Assembly (NCBI GenBank): GCA_900175165.2
Contig: FWWN02000334.1
Coordinates: 38,681 to 102,680 of the forward strand
Origin: Rhizomucor pusillus
Lineage: Eukaryota; Mucoromycota; Mucoromycetes; Mucorales; Lichtheimiaceae
Direction: 5' to 3'
Length of the DNA stretch: 64,000 nucleotides
Made by a program: the position numbers and the translations under genes. Within the stretch, counting starts at the first letter, position 1. Each line of letters starts with the position of its first letter. Under the pieces are notes generated by a model. The model saw only the letters and a list, made by a program, of their open reading frames with translations. It searched no databases and was not told the origin of the DNA. Positions 34,406-44,561 of this stretch are shown in pieces.

Positions 34406-35342
34406 TTACTTTAGAAATCGTTGGACATCATTGGGATCATTGGAGAAGCTAGCATAAACGATGACGTGCAAGCAAAGTTTCTTGGTACATGTTGTCAAGT
34501 ATGCGAGCATATCTACAAACTTATTCAGATAAATTGGATGAAGCTTTGCAATTTGTATTTGCCTTGCATATCGCCATCGCAACCCGCTGATTTCTTTTAG
34601 GATTATCTTTGGCTTTGGATAGTCTCTCTGAAGTAAAGGCGTAGCAGAAGAGGACACAGGTAATACGAGCACTTTTGTACGTAGGCATCGGTTGATCAGC
34701 TTCGTCCTCATCAGCTTCAACAGTTCAACTCTGTGTGCATCGGTTTCGTTGGTCTGTGATTTTTCTAACATAACCGACATTTATCCAATTTCCCCAGGTG
34801 TTGTCGCAAAGCGTCGGGAGACGGCATTGGTTTCTGACAGAGTCTTTGGAAACCGATAGTAACCAATATCAGTCTGGGGCAGCACGACTTTATAACCGCC
34901 TGCTTTTATCTTGTCACTGCTTCCGAGCCGACCCAAAGCCATCGCCCTCTCTTGGGAATGCTGGGTCACCAGAGGTCCAAATTGGTCGCGCTCTGCGCTG
35001 AGCCAGTTTGTAACCTGTGAACTTGATGCATACTCATTAAGCTTTGAGAGCTGTTCGTGCAGTTCACTGTATATGTCAGCGTTCGTGAGGAACTTGCGAG
35101 CGAACCATTCCTGGGATGCCGGTTCGTGCGGGGAGAACAGAAGTTTCGCCATGGAGGTGAATCCTAGCGAATTGGTACTGATGCAGACCCAAAGCATATG
35201 GGTTGTTTTTAAAAATCCACTGAGCCATCTTTTTGGATGAATCCCCACATTTTGGTTGCAGGCACTCGGTGATCCACGCTCGACTATCCCAATGCCTCCA
35301 CCCAAAGAATCGTTCGCCTATTAGCGCCAGCTCCGACTCCAA
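34406..35342 (-). pseudogene. Decayed reading frame, origin unknown
   Basis: On the minus strand a frame starts MESELALIGERFFGWRHW at 35342. A second, overlapping frame carries on with protein-like sequence (MAKLLFSPHEPASQEWFARK, LTNADIYSELHEQLSKLNEY) down to a TAA at 34781-34783. After that stop the same frame continues for another 124 codons (KLMRTKLINRCLRTKVLVLP, ISGLRWRYARQIQI). No intron of normal size can bridge the frame change or remove the stop. The simplest reading is a gene or mobile-element ORF broken by one frameshift and one stop. I recognise no family. Confidence 0.4.
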
Positions 35343-35884
35343 CTAAACTTGAATCACCTTCCATGTGGATTACATTTGCCTTGCTATAATTGACTAAACC
35401 AGTGAAAATAAATGTTTTGAGGACAGTTCTCGTAATGGCTGCATATCTAAGAAAGAGTTCTGGTTTCTTTATTCAAATATCAAAAGAGTATCAAGATAAT
35501 ACTCAAGGATTAGTTTGCTGCTGCGGTACGAGATGCAATGAAAACTGGATTTTATATCACAATACAGTTTGCATATTTTGAAGAACCGTTGTGAAGAGTT
35601 GCAAGTGAAAAAGTTGCTCTGGAACTGTTGCTAGATGATCACTTGTCATTGTAGATGGATAGATAGGTAGTGTCTGGAGGGTTGAAGAGGAACGAGTCGA
35701 GTCGAGTTGGATGATGCTGGCCTGCAGATTGAAACCGATCACCTGCCCTCGTCAGCATAGCGAAGTAGTTTATATGGCATGCATGGTAGGTATGCGTAAA
35801 CAAGATCGTGACGTAACATGAGCGCTGTCTGACTGTATACGACGCGCGCGCATACGATGGCGAATGCTTCCAAAAATTCGGGGA
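35343..35884. other. Intergenic 540 bp, no feature seen
   Basis: The stretch has small direct repeats (GAGTCGAGTCGAGT near 35695) and GATAGATAGG-like sequence near 35655, but no coding frame or RNA gene that I can support. Confidence 0.4.
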
Positions 35885-36356
35885 TTACAACGCTGTAGAA
35901 CGAATGACGTGAATGACACGATCGTGTAATTCCATATCCAGTGTATCCAGGTTTCTGATAATGCGTGGTTGCAACATGATTTCGTTGCTTTGCTTAATAC
36001 GTAGCGTGCGCTGAATGAGTCAATCTGCGTTAAGTTCAAGCAACCAATAGTAATTACCTTATCGTTTATGATATCTCCAAAACATTCAATCATGGTGCCA
36101 ATAGAATAATCGATGGTATCAATGTATTCAAGATTTAATGTCAAAGAGACGCCCTCGTATTCAATAACGGCTTTATCTGTTGCCACCTCGATCAACCTAG
36201 CGATTGTTAGTTTACAAACTTATGTACCTGCATTGCCAGGACAGAAAGAGTTGTTACTTACTCTCCCTTTACACGAACCGACTCATACAAGTACAAGACT
36301 GGGTCTTCCTTGATTTCGCGGATGTAGACTAGTTGGTATCGTTTATGCTGCTGCAT
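35885..36356 (-). CDS. TEN1: CST telomere complex subunit TEN1
   Basis: Exons 36262-36356, 36058-36196 and 35885-36010 give 119 aa, the family's normal size. The OB-fold pattern of TEN1 is clear: YESVRVKGELIEVATDKAVI, EYEGVSLTLNLEYID, GTMIECFGDI (compare the 'GslvqviGEl' strand), and the C-terminal LQPRIIRNLDTLDMELH, matching fungal 'arivRnvdGlDl'. TEN1 joins STN1 and CTC1/CDC13 to cap telomeres and recruit polymerase alpha. Such genes are usually missed because they are short, fast-evolving and split. It is divergent from NMNAT, with 170 bp between starts. Confidence 0.72.
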
Positions 36357-36526
36357 ACCCGTTTCTCTTTTTTCTTCAGGCACGCGCCACCTGGTGGGCA
36401 AAGATGATCAATCAGTTCAAAGCCAGATCATTACCTTATCCATTTCTCTTTTCTGTTAACCCGTCTTAACTTTGACTGACGACGGGATCGCAACCCATTT
36501 CACACAACATAGCAAACGACAATTGA

Positions 36527-37806
36527 ATGTTTGGCGTAGAGAACCAACCAAAGTCCCAGCGCGAGGTTGCTGATCAGCCGGCCGTTGAAGACTCTGAGCA
36601 ATTCGAGGACGAGTACGTGTTCCCGCGACACTTTCTGCCAGAGGTTATGAAAGGTACGTACCTTTCAAACTGCAAAGTCTAGCTGGCATGCTTTGGACTT
36701 GGCCAGACTACTCTTCAGTTGGCACGTGCGCGCGATAACACGTATCTGTTTGTGCAGACGATAGCAAGACGCCTCTTGTTCTGGTTGCGTGCGGATCATT
36801 TTCGCCGATTACGTATTTACATTTGCGGATGTTTGGTAATATTGCGGAAACCGCAAACATATTCATATTACGGCTGAACATTCTTATATTTCTTTCTAGA
36901 AATGGCACAGGATCACTTTAAAGAAAGAAACGAATACGAATTGTTGGCGGGATACTATTCGCCTGTATCAGATGCATATATGAAGGAAGGCTTAGCGAAA
37001 GCCAAACATCGTGTAAAAATGTGCACCTTGGCTGTGGAATCCACATCGGACTGGTTGATGGTCGATTCATGGGAATCTCGGCAAAAGACATATCAACGAA
37101 CTGCGGTTGTCTTGGACCACTTTGATCACGAGCTGAATGAAGTCACGGGAGGTATTCTGACATCTACGGGTATGTATATAATTTGCAGATTGACGCTGCG
37201 TTTGCTTTATTCACTCTCTGCCTCATCTAATGTCTAGGTGAAAAGCGCAAGATCAAGATCATGTTACTAGCAGGAGGGGATTTAATTGCCTCATTCGGCC
37301 ATCCAGGTGTCTGGGCACCACGAGATGTAAGGAGAGATATCAATCTAGGGACGGCGGGAATGCCATGAGATTAACCGATTTTCTTTTTACATAGCTACAT
37401 CATATCGTTGGACACTACGGATGCGTCATCATAGAACGTACCGGAACCGACGTATACGGCTTTTTGCTTTCACATGATATTTTATACCAGCATCGGGTAA
37501 AGAGCGAGCTTTGCTTGTCGGAAACGGAAAACGTCCGAGTTTGCTTACTCATACGGCCTGTTTAGATGAATGTCACGGTCATCAAGCAACTTATCCACAA
37601 CGATATCAGCTCAACTAAAATCCGGTAAGATGATTGCAATTCTCGCATTTTGTTGTTTCAAGGCCTTGTTGCTAATTAATTTCTACAGACTTTTTGTAAA
37701 ACGTGGCATGTCCATCAAATACCTTCTCCCGAATCCTGTGATCGATTATATCCACGCTCACGGATTATACTTGCCACCTCCTCCTCCGCCACCGGAATCC
37801 TCATAG
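36527..37806 (+). CDS. NMA1: Nicotinamide mononucleotide adenylyltransferase (NMNAT)
   Basis: Seven exons (36527-36653, 36758-36835, 36900-37169, 37238-37326, 37395-37496, 37566-37624, 37689-37806) give 280 aa. It joins NMN or nicotinate mononucleotide with ATP to make NAD or its deamido form. The nucleotidyltransferase motifs are GSFSPITYLHLRMFEMA (the (T/H)xxH-type loop, with H in YLHL) and NDISSTKIR (ISSTxxR). Other fungal NMNAT segments are SVSDAYMKEGLAKA-like and DSWESRQKTYQRT. The C-terminus ends in an unusual run of eight prolines (PPPPPPPPESS type). Nicotinamidase is also in the window at 4.2 kb. Confidence 0.9.
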
Positions 37807-37951
37807 ACGTTCTTATATTTATATCTTGTCTCCCCTCTCTTCTTCTTTCTCTACATTTTTTGTGTATTCTAGCTTGTAACTTATATATAAATTCAGGTGG
37901 TGCGGCAGCGGCAGCGTCGTTATCGGACGCCGGGGGAAAAGAATTCATGCA

Positions 37952-38778
37952 ATGGCCTTTTTTCTCCCAGAAGAAATGCTTAGAGAACTCGGCTTGCTGT
38001 GCGTCCTTTTACTACCAGCCATTTTATTATACCTTAGTCGACAAGATACTCTTGAACAGACAGTGGAGAAGCGCACAAAGACGAAATCAAAGAAAAAGAA
38101 AAAAAAGTCCAAAGCGCAACCTGCAGCAGAATCTAAAACCATCACAACAACCAATGCTACAGCCGATCATACCCCAATTACGTCGAGCGACTCAACAAAG
38201 GCTGCTTCGAACGTAGCAGCCAAAGAAGAAAAGAAATCCACAGTCGAGAATTCCACGGCATCAGCCATTGCGAACAACAAGAAGGAAGCTGCCGAAGTTG
38301 ATGAGCACATGGACTTTACGCCACGTTACTCGCGTGTGATGCGGATAACGACCGAGCGAGAGGAGATGGTTCCCGAGGTACAGCCGGAGGACGGATGGGA
38401 GTTTGTTCCTGCATCGTCTACTAAAGCGCGTGAGTTAACAATGGCTGGAGGATGTATTGGACCTAGTTATGTTTAACCATCAGAAAACATAACGTAGCTC
38501 GATCGCCCAAACCTGCTGAGGACGAGCCATTGACCAAAAAGCAGCGAGAGAATCTGGCGCGAGCAGCCAAGCGTAAAGAGCAAAAGGTGGCCGCAGATGC
38601 ATTGCAAGCAGAGCGGTTGCGAAAGCATCGCAGAGAGCTGGAGAAGATCAGGATTGACGAGTTTTACAGCAAAGGCGCTGGCAAGCATACGCCTTGGGGC
38701 AGCAAGTCATCATCCTCTTCCAAGAGACCGACATCTACGGCCGGAGTGAACGAGCACGGGCAACTGATTTGGGATTAA
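37952..38778 (+). CDS. Single-pass membrane protein with basic coiled coil, unknown
   Basis: Exons 37952-38429 and 38498-38778 give 252 aa. An N-terminal helix (LGLLCVLLLPAILLYL) is followed by a very basic stretch (KTKSKKKKKKSK), a Ser/Thr/Ala-rich linker and a short conserved-looking EDGWEFVPASS. The C-terminal half is a charged helix (TKKQRENLARAAKRKEQK, RLRKHRRELEKIRIDEFY) ending in a Ser-rich tail with GQLIWD. The layout suggests a type III membrane protein, perhaps at the ER with a long cytosolic tail. Similar small proteins exist in other fungi, but I cannot give a function. Confidence 0.6.
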
Positions 38779-38790
38779 GAAAGAGACAAG

Positions 38791-38826
38791 ACAAGAAAAG
38801 AAAAGAAAAGAAAAGAGAGAAAAGAA
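38791..38826 (+). repeat. AAAAG microsatellite
   Basis: A run of GAAAA units in the 3' region of the coiled-coil membrane protein, just before the converging secreted-protein gene. Confidence 0.7.
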
Positions 38827-38912
38827 CGAGGTATACATGCTTATTTAGTACACACACACACTCAAGGGGAGGATCAGGATCTCTTTGCTTCTAAAGTGAA
38901 AGAAATAATCAT

Positions 38913-40327
38913 TTAAGCATCAATGTAGAAAGGTTGCGAGAAGAACTCGCACTCCTCCTCGTGCTGAGTAGTGCCAGACACCCTAAACGATATCGTAGAT
39001 TAGCAATAAACATTTTGAATAAACTATGCATGTATTCCTTACTTGTAGAAGTAAGCATAGCTCTTGCCATCCTCCGAGTCAGCTTGAGGAAGCTTATCCT
39101 TGATGTTGAATGCTTGCTGCAAGAGGGTCTCACCAGTCCAAGAGTCCTGAACCTTGATGGGCTGGCGGTCGTTAACATCGACCTTGAAAAGCTCGATGCT
39201 CTTGAGCTCATCAACGTGGGAGGCGCCATCGCGTTCTATAAAGATTTTTTTATCAGCATATGTTCGTGCATGATATTGAGTACCACTTACGGATGTTGAT
39301 AGGGAAAGACTTGCCAGCCTGGACGTGGTCGCCGAGAGCAGGCTTGGTGATCTCGACACCAAAGCAGCCGCGGTCAATGTTGGTGACAGTCTGTTCGAAT
39401 TCAGCTTCTTCGACAGAGTTGGAGTGGGAGGAGGAGGTGACCTTGAAGACCTTGGACATGAGAGTGCAGTCGGGACCTGCGCGGCACGGATAATGTGTTT
39501 GCGTAAATGACACCATACTTTAATAGGAAACGCCGAGGATGTGGCCTATTATTTTTCTTACCAGCAGTGTTGTGAACCCAAACGCTAATAGCATTGAAAA
39601 AGAAAAGTTGAGCTATCAGTATACCAAGAATAGACTGCTGCTAATTGCTTTCTATGGTTAACCTACCGGAATTCAAATCGTCCAGGAACCTTGGCCTTTG
39701 CCTTTGTCAAGTCAACACTGCGTCAAAAGATAACAAATCATCAGTCTCTTTTTTTTTTTCTTTCTCGCACTCTACAAATTGGTGTGTCCCAATGTATACG
39801 TACGTCAAAGTAGCCTTCTTGTTCAAAGAGTAGCTGCCCTTCCAGGCAGTGCCGAGGTAGGTAGCCTTACCGCTGGAAGAAACGCTGTAAACCTATTTGT
39901 GTGTGTGGGTTTGCTTCGGTCAGCAAAAGGAAATCTCTCGATAGCGTAGGATCTCTAAATTAAATACATACATCAACGCCGTTGATAACCTTGGCAAGGG
40001 CATTGGGTTGGCGGGCTGGCAATTGCACACAAATAAGATATCATGTAATCAAAACGCACGCACAAGTTCAACTGATTTGAGCCACTTACTGACAGTGACG
40101 GTGACTTTCTTTGCGTTGGTGAATTTTTGGTTGGTGCTGGGTGCAGTGACCTTGATACCTGCGTGGAACGATCAGCGGCGATGGAAGCATGGCAAGAGAT
40201 TCTCGGCGAGAGTGTGCTTACCACCGCAGTACTTTTTCAAGGCGGCGTCAATCTCGTCCTGGAGACTGGCGTGCGAGACTGTTGCCAGGAACGCAAAAAC
40301 TGCTGCAAATAACAGGAGGAAGCGCAT
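38913..40327 (-). CDS. Secreted protein with two tandem beta-sandwich-like modules
   Basis: Nine exons (40222-40327, 40090-40158, 39972-40015, 39804-39892, 39667-39717, 39562-39584, 39291-39476, 39043-39235, 38913-38982) give 276 aa. The signal peptide is MRFLLLFAAVFAFLATVSHA. Two modules of about 110 residues begin alike, GIKVTAPSTNQKFTNAKKV and GVEITKPALGDHVQAGKSF, and share strand patterns. This suggests an internal duplication and resembles Ig-like domains of the Kre9/Knh1 wall-protein type. Highly fragmented exon structure and a good signal peptide suggest an abundant secreted or wall protein. No catalytic motif is seen. Confidence 0.7.
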
Positions 40328-40739
40328 GTTCTCTCGTGTCAAGGAAAGGAAAGACAATGGAATAAGAAAGACGAGTGGAAAGGTTGGGCAGGTAAACGAG
40401 GAGTAGAAAAAAAAAAGAGAGCTTGGTCGTCCCGGTCGCTTCTCTCTCTCTCTATTTTTATCTTTCATCGAATTTGGTGAACAATGTTTGACAAGCGTTT
40501 ATGAATCTGCAGCTCCGCCAGGATCTCGCCGCGACGGACCCGGAACCTGACAAGGTAACGAAGATGCACAAATTTGGAAAAAAGGCTTCTGCTTGCTAGA
40601 GCTTGCATATCCCCAATCAAACATATCGTTTTGGATCGCTCAACTGTAATTCTTCTTTTATGTACATTGGCGATGAAAGCATTAAATACATTTTATCTTT
40701 TTGTGTGGTGGAGAATAAGGACAACAGGGTGGAGTGGGT

Positions 40740-40757
40740 ATTATTATTATTATTATT
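40740..40757 (+). repeat. TTA trinucleotide microsatellite
   Basis: Six TTA units just downstream of the sestrin stop codon, in the presumed 3' UTR. Confidence 0.7.
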
Positions 40758-40766
40758 TCTCGAAGC

Positions 40767-43360
40767 TTAAAGCTGTGACACGATCGACAGACCGTAGCAT
40801 AGCAAAGCCTGTTTCTTTGCAGATGCAATTAGCAAATTCATGTGGCACTTTTCCTCAGGTCGTAACGACAATCCAATGTTGTTCCAATCGCTGCGTCGAA
40901 CTTGGGAAGGTTGCTGGCATACTTCCTTTATATACTCTTTGTTGCGTGGACTGAGATATTTACTGACATCTTCGTAATCGTAATCGTCTTTGAGAATGCC
41001 AAGCAGCTGCTGTGTGTAGTACCAAATGGCATTTCGTAGCGGCGATGTATCCACTGCACCCTCTGCAACGTGATGGAATATGCTATCCAAGAGATCAGTA
41101 TAAAGCATTCAATGTTACAACGAAGTTATACTCACCTCCAATCAGTTATACTCAATGCCTCGTTGAATTCCTCATCCAATTCTTCACCAAGACCTGGCAA
41201 GAACTGGTTTACTAGGTCGCATCCGTGATCTTCCCAGCAATACTCGCTTAGCATGAACTCTTCACAGCCATCGTGGCCAGCCTCAAAGTCTTCCAGTGAT
41301 ATTTGCTTTTCTTCTTCGGTGTGCATGAATCGTGTAAAGTTTTCATAGAATGGGTTGCTACTCCATGTTTGCTCAGATTGTTCTTCTTGCAAAGTCATTG
41401 TTTCGATCGTTAGTTTTTGTTCACCTAAGGAAAGCCGGTTGTATTAATCAATCACCTGTTAGCGATTATGCAAATCGGAAACAGTTTTACATACCATCGC
41501 GCGACTCTGTATCCTCTTGTTTGCCCAGATTCAATTTTCCAAAGCTCTCCAGGAGCTCCTCCCTTATGGCCTTATCTTTGCTAGACTTGAGTTTCCATAT
41601 CAATTCACTGGTATGCTCAATAACATCTTCGTTCTGTCCCGGTTCGTCTTCCTCCTCCTCGTCAACAGAGACTCCGAGTCCTCGACCGTTATCGGATGAG
41701 AATTCTTGATGGCCGCCGTGATATGCTTCCTCCAGCAAAATATCGCTGTCATGCCATCCAGTGGCGGCAGACGCAGCTGCCCGAGCGATCTCCATATTTT
41801 TAGCGGGAGATAAAGGCGTGCGGAGGTCGAGCTCCTGCTCGATACCTTCCAACTCCCCTGCTCGACCGCCAGTGATCGAGAAACCGCCTCGCAGGTCCAT
41901 TTCTGGAGCGATGCCGCATGCCAGCGTGAAGCTGCTAAGTCCCAGAAAAGTCGCAATTATTACCACTGCCTGGACGAGTTCGCCTTTGCTCCAAAATTCG
42001 CCGAGAGATGCACCAAATGCGCTCATAAGACTACTCATATCCTCCGTTGTCAATCGCCATGGTTGCCGAGAGAGCTTAAGGACAACGCGTGAGATACGCT
42101 GCAGCTTAGGTGGGCAATACTCTATGCTTTTGAGCCATGTGGGGTCACCGCCGCTCTGAAGAAATTCCAACTTGAGCATGGAAACCAGATATTGGCATTT
42201 CTGTTCTGCGCATGCCTATGAGCAAATTCCACTTAGCACAAGCTTTGCGAGTTGAAGCGTCTGGATTCCTACCATAATCGCGAGATAGCATTTCCAAGGC
42301 CGTCCTAGAGGTCCGATGGAACCCTTTGTGATATTTAGGTACGTTGTTCGATATATTTCATAGAATGTAGGGAAGAAAGCCATGACTCGGAATAGGTTGG
42401 CGAGACGCCCTTCGTCCAGGAATGTTCTGACCAGCATTTGCCGCACGTATTCATCGGACTGTCTTCCGCCTGTTGCAGTAGCTTGTTCCATTACGTCGCT
42501 CTTTTCTTCATCGTTTTCCGGATCGGTCTCCTGCGACCACGGTGAAAAGGACATGTTGCTAGGTCGAGGGTAGGAGCGTATATTCTTGTATGATGAATGG
42601 GACTCGAGTGAGAAAATATCTGTGAGCGATATGAAAATGGACGGCGAGAGATGACTAGGTCTAGGTGAGACCTTTGAATGCGTGTCCTAATTTGGCAAGC
42701 AATTCCGCGTGATCAGATCCAAATGGAAAGGCATGGTTGTAATCATGCATTGGACTCTTACCGCAAGCATCTGGAGAAAGTCCTTGAAAGTCTGCCGCAC
42801 GTCGTTGAATGGACAACTGTAAGCGAGGCGAAGCATAGTAAGAAGGAAGTACTGCAATTGTTCGTCAGTCCAGTCGTCTTCTTCTTGATGTTCTTCGTCA
42901 TTGTCATATGTCTCTGCGTCATACACGTTACCCGTGGCTCCCTCATGTGCTATGGGGGCTTTTTGCTGGTGTGACAAGGGGAAGGAAGGAGAGGATGGTG
43001 AGAAAGGACGCTTGGATGCATTTGACGATGTTGGCGGTGTTGCAGGTGTCTCGGGCGAGTTAGCAGAAAAGGGAGAACGGGCAAGCCGCAGATACGATTT
43101 CGCAACTTCAAGGATTTTCTCAAGAGCCTCCCGTCGTTCGTCAACGCACTCGCTTTGTAAACCTTTGAATAGCGCAACTCGCAAACGGAAAGACTGTAAC
43201 TGGCGTGCCCTTGTATCGCGCGCTTCGAGTCGGAAAACATACAACCTGAGCTCACTGCTGTGTTTGCGTATATATTTATTGACTTTGTATACTCACCAAC
43301 TTGTTCATTGACTGTGGAATATGTGTTCAGTTCATGTTGCAAAGTCTGATCTTCGTTCAT
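40767..43360 (-). CDS. Sestrin
   Basis: The model runs from MNEDQTLQHELNTYS at 43360 to a stop at 40767 with introns near 43297-43249, 42751-42695, 42267-42217, 41493-41430 and 41131-41093. The protein has the sestrin layout: N-terminal LRLAYSCPFNDVRQTFKDFL; an AhpD-like core RPWKCYLAIMACAEQKCQYLV, GGDPTWLKSIEYCPPKLQ, ELVQAVVIIATFLGLSSFTL; an acidic linker; and C-terminal SEYCWEDHGCDLVNQFLPGL, VDTSPLRNAIWYY, GILKDDYDYEDVSKYL and EEKCHMNLLI. Sestrins inhibit TORC1 through GATOR2 and sense leucine in animals. Here the Cys and Tyr of KCxYLV are kept, but the third relay residue (His in vertebrates) appears to be Leu, so peroxidase chemistry is doubtful. The GATOR2-contact DDYDY motif is kept, as are Trp, Glu and His near the C-terminus corresponding to the leucine pocket, with a short insertion. 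Confidence 0.85.
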
Positions 43361-43810
43361 AGCCCGGAGTCCACGTCAAATTTTACAACGTTCGGTTTGA
43401 AGATTTGCTAATGGCGAGAGATTGCTTATATATACTTAAAGTTGTTTCGAACAGGCTGGTCTATACACGACAAAAAAAGTTTGCTTTAAGGTTTTCAGAG
43501 GGAAAGGGAAGAAAAAACGATCGCGGTGAGAAATCTGCTGCTGCATTGCCCCGCTTCCCGAATGTCGGACTCTTGCTGCTACTGTTTGTGCTCTTTCAGA
43601 CGCAGCATAAGTTATCAAAGATTTGGAGCAAATGCTCAAGGGTATTGAAAGAGTTCTACGTGGAAGGGACAATATCTTTAAAAGATGATGCAAATATGGA
43701 GTAATTATTGGTGCTTGAGATTTCAATATAATACAAGATGCTATCGCAAAAGGTAAGGTACGTAAGGTTTGCGACAGAGAAAAGAAGTAAAATCAGTATC
43801 TTGTCATGCG
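43361..43810. other. Intergenic 450 bp, sestrin promoter side
   Basis: It lies upstream of sestrin on the minus strand and downstream of the next minus-strand gene. Frames on both strands here have no protein-like quality. No clear TATA box is seen. Confidence 0.35.
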
Positions 43811-44224
43811 TCAGGGAGAATCGTCGTTTAAAGGCTCAGGTATCAACCGTTTCTGCTTTACAAGCACAGCTACAACAGTGGTATATACAATGATGATGAG
43901 GATACATGTGGCTGGTAGTAAGAATCTGAAAAGCTGTACGGGAGAGCAAGAAAGACTTTAAAACCGAATAAAGTATTATTAATTCCCGAACTCTACCATC
44001 TAAGCTGCGTAGAATTTGGTTGCGCTGACATACCTACTGATAGAGAGTGTGCTTGACTTTTTGGTGTGTTCTGGCATGAAGTAGGGATCTTCATCGTCAT
44101 CGTCGCTCTCGACGTACGTAGCAAATTCGTGCGCCTCCTCGTCGTCCTCCGTGTTAGTTGTTAATTCGCTGTTTGTCCTCTCGAAAGCAATGAATCCACG
44201 CTGATTACGATATGGCCGAGACAT
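43811..44224 (-). CDS. Small single-pass membrane protein, unknown
   Basis: Exons 44034-44224 and 43811-43925 give 101 aa. The N-terminal 60 residues are hydrophilic and acidic (TTNTEDDEEAHEFATYVES). One hydrophobic helix (FLLPATCILIIIVYTTVVAV) is followed by a short basic, then acidic tail. The topology is that of a small single-pass protein with its tail across the membrane. The phase-2 splice was chosen because it alone opens the helix frame. Family unknown. Confidence 0.5.
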
Positions 44225-44561
44225 GTATATTTGCAGCAAAGAGAGTAAAGTCGGACTTCATGCGAACGAACACGGAAAAGGGAATTCGAGTTGTCATGTC
44301 GACATCGTCAATAATGTCAGGAAGGTATAGCAATTGGATACTGATAGATACTTTATATAAACCAAAGCGACACGAATATTTTATTTCCTTGGATAATCAA
44401 TAGCTAGTGTTTGCGGAAGACTGCATCACATTGATACATTCTTCTCGGCGCGGTTTCATGGTCACACGAAGCAAAGCAGCAGCGCTTCTCGGATCAGTTT
44501 CCACTTTCTTCTTCTTCTTGTTCTTGACCACACTCAGTCGACTCTTAACCTTAAACCCGCA
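44225..44561. promoter_or_regulatory. Divergent intergenic region, 337 bp
   Basis: It separates the small membrane protein (minus) from the CxC/CxxC protein (plus) and so probably holds both promoters. A TATA-like TTTATATAA lies near 44351-44359. Nothing else is supported. Confidence 0.35.

Noticed and set aside
4235..37806. Nicotinamidase and NMNAT as an NAD-salvage cluster
   Set aside because: They are 32 kb apart with many unrelated genes between, so co-location is most likely chance.
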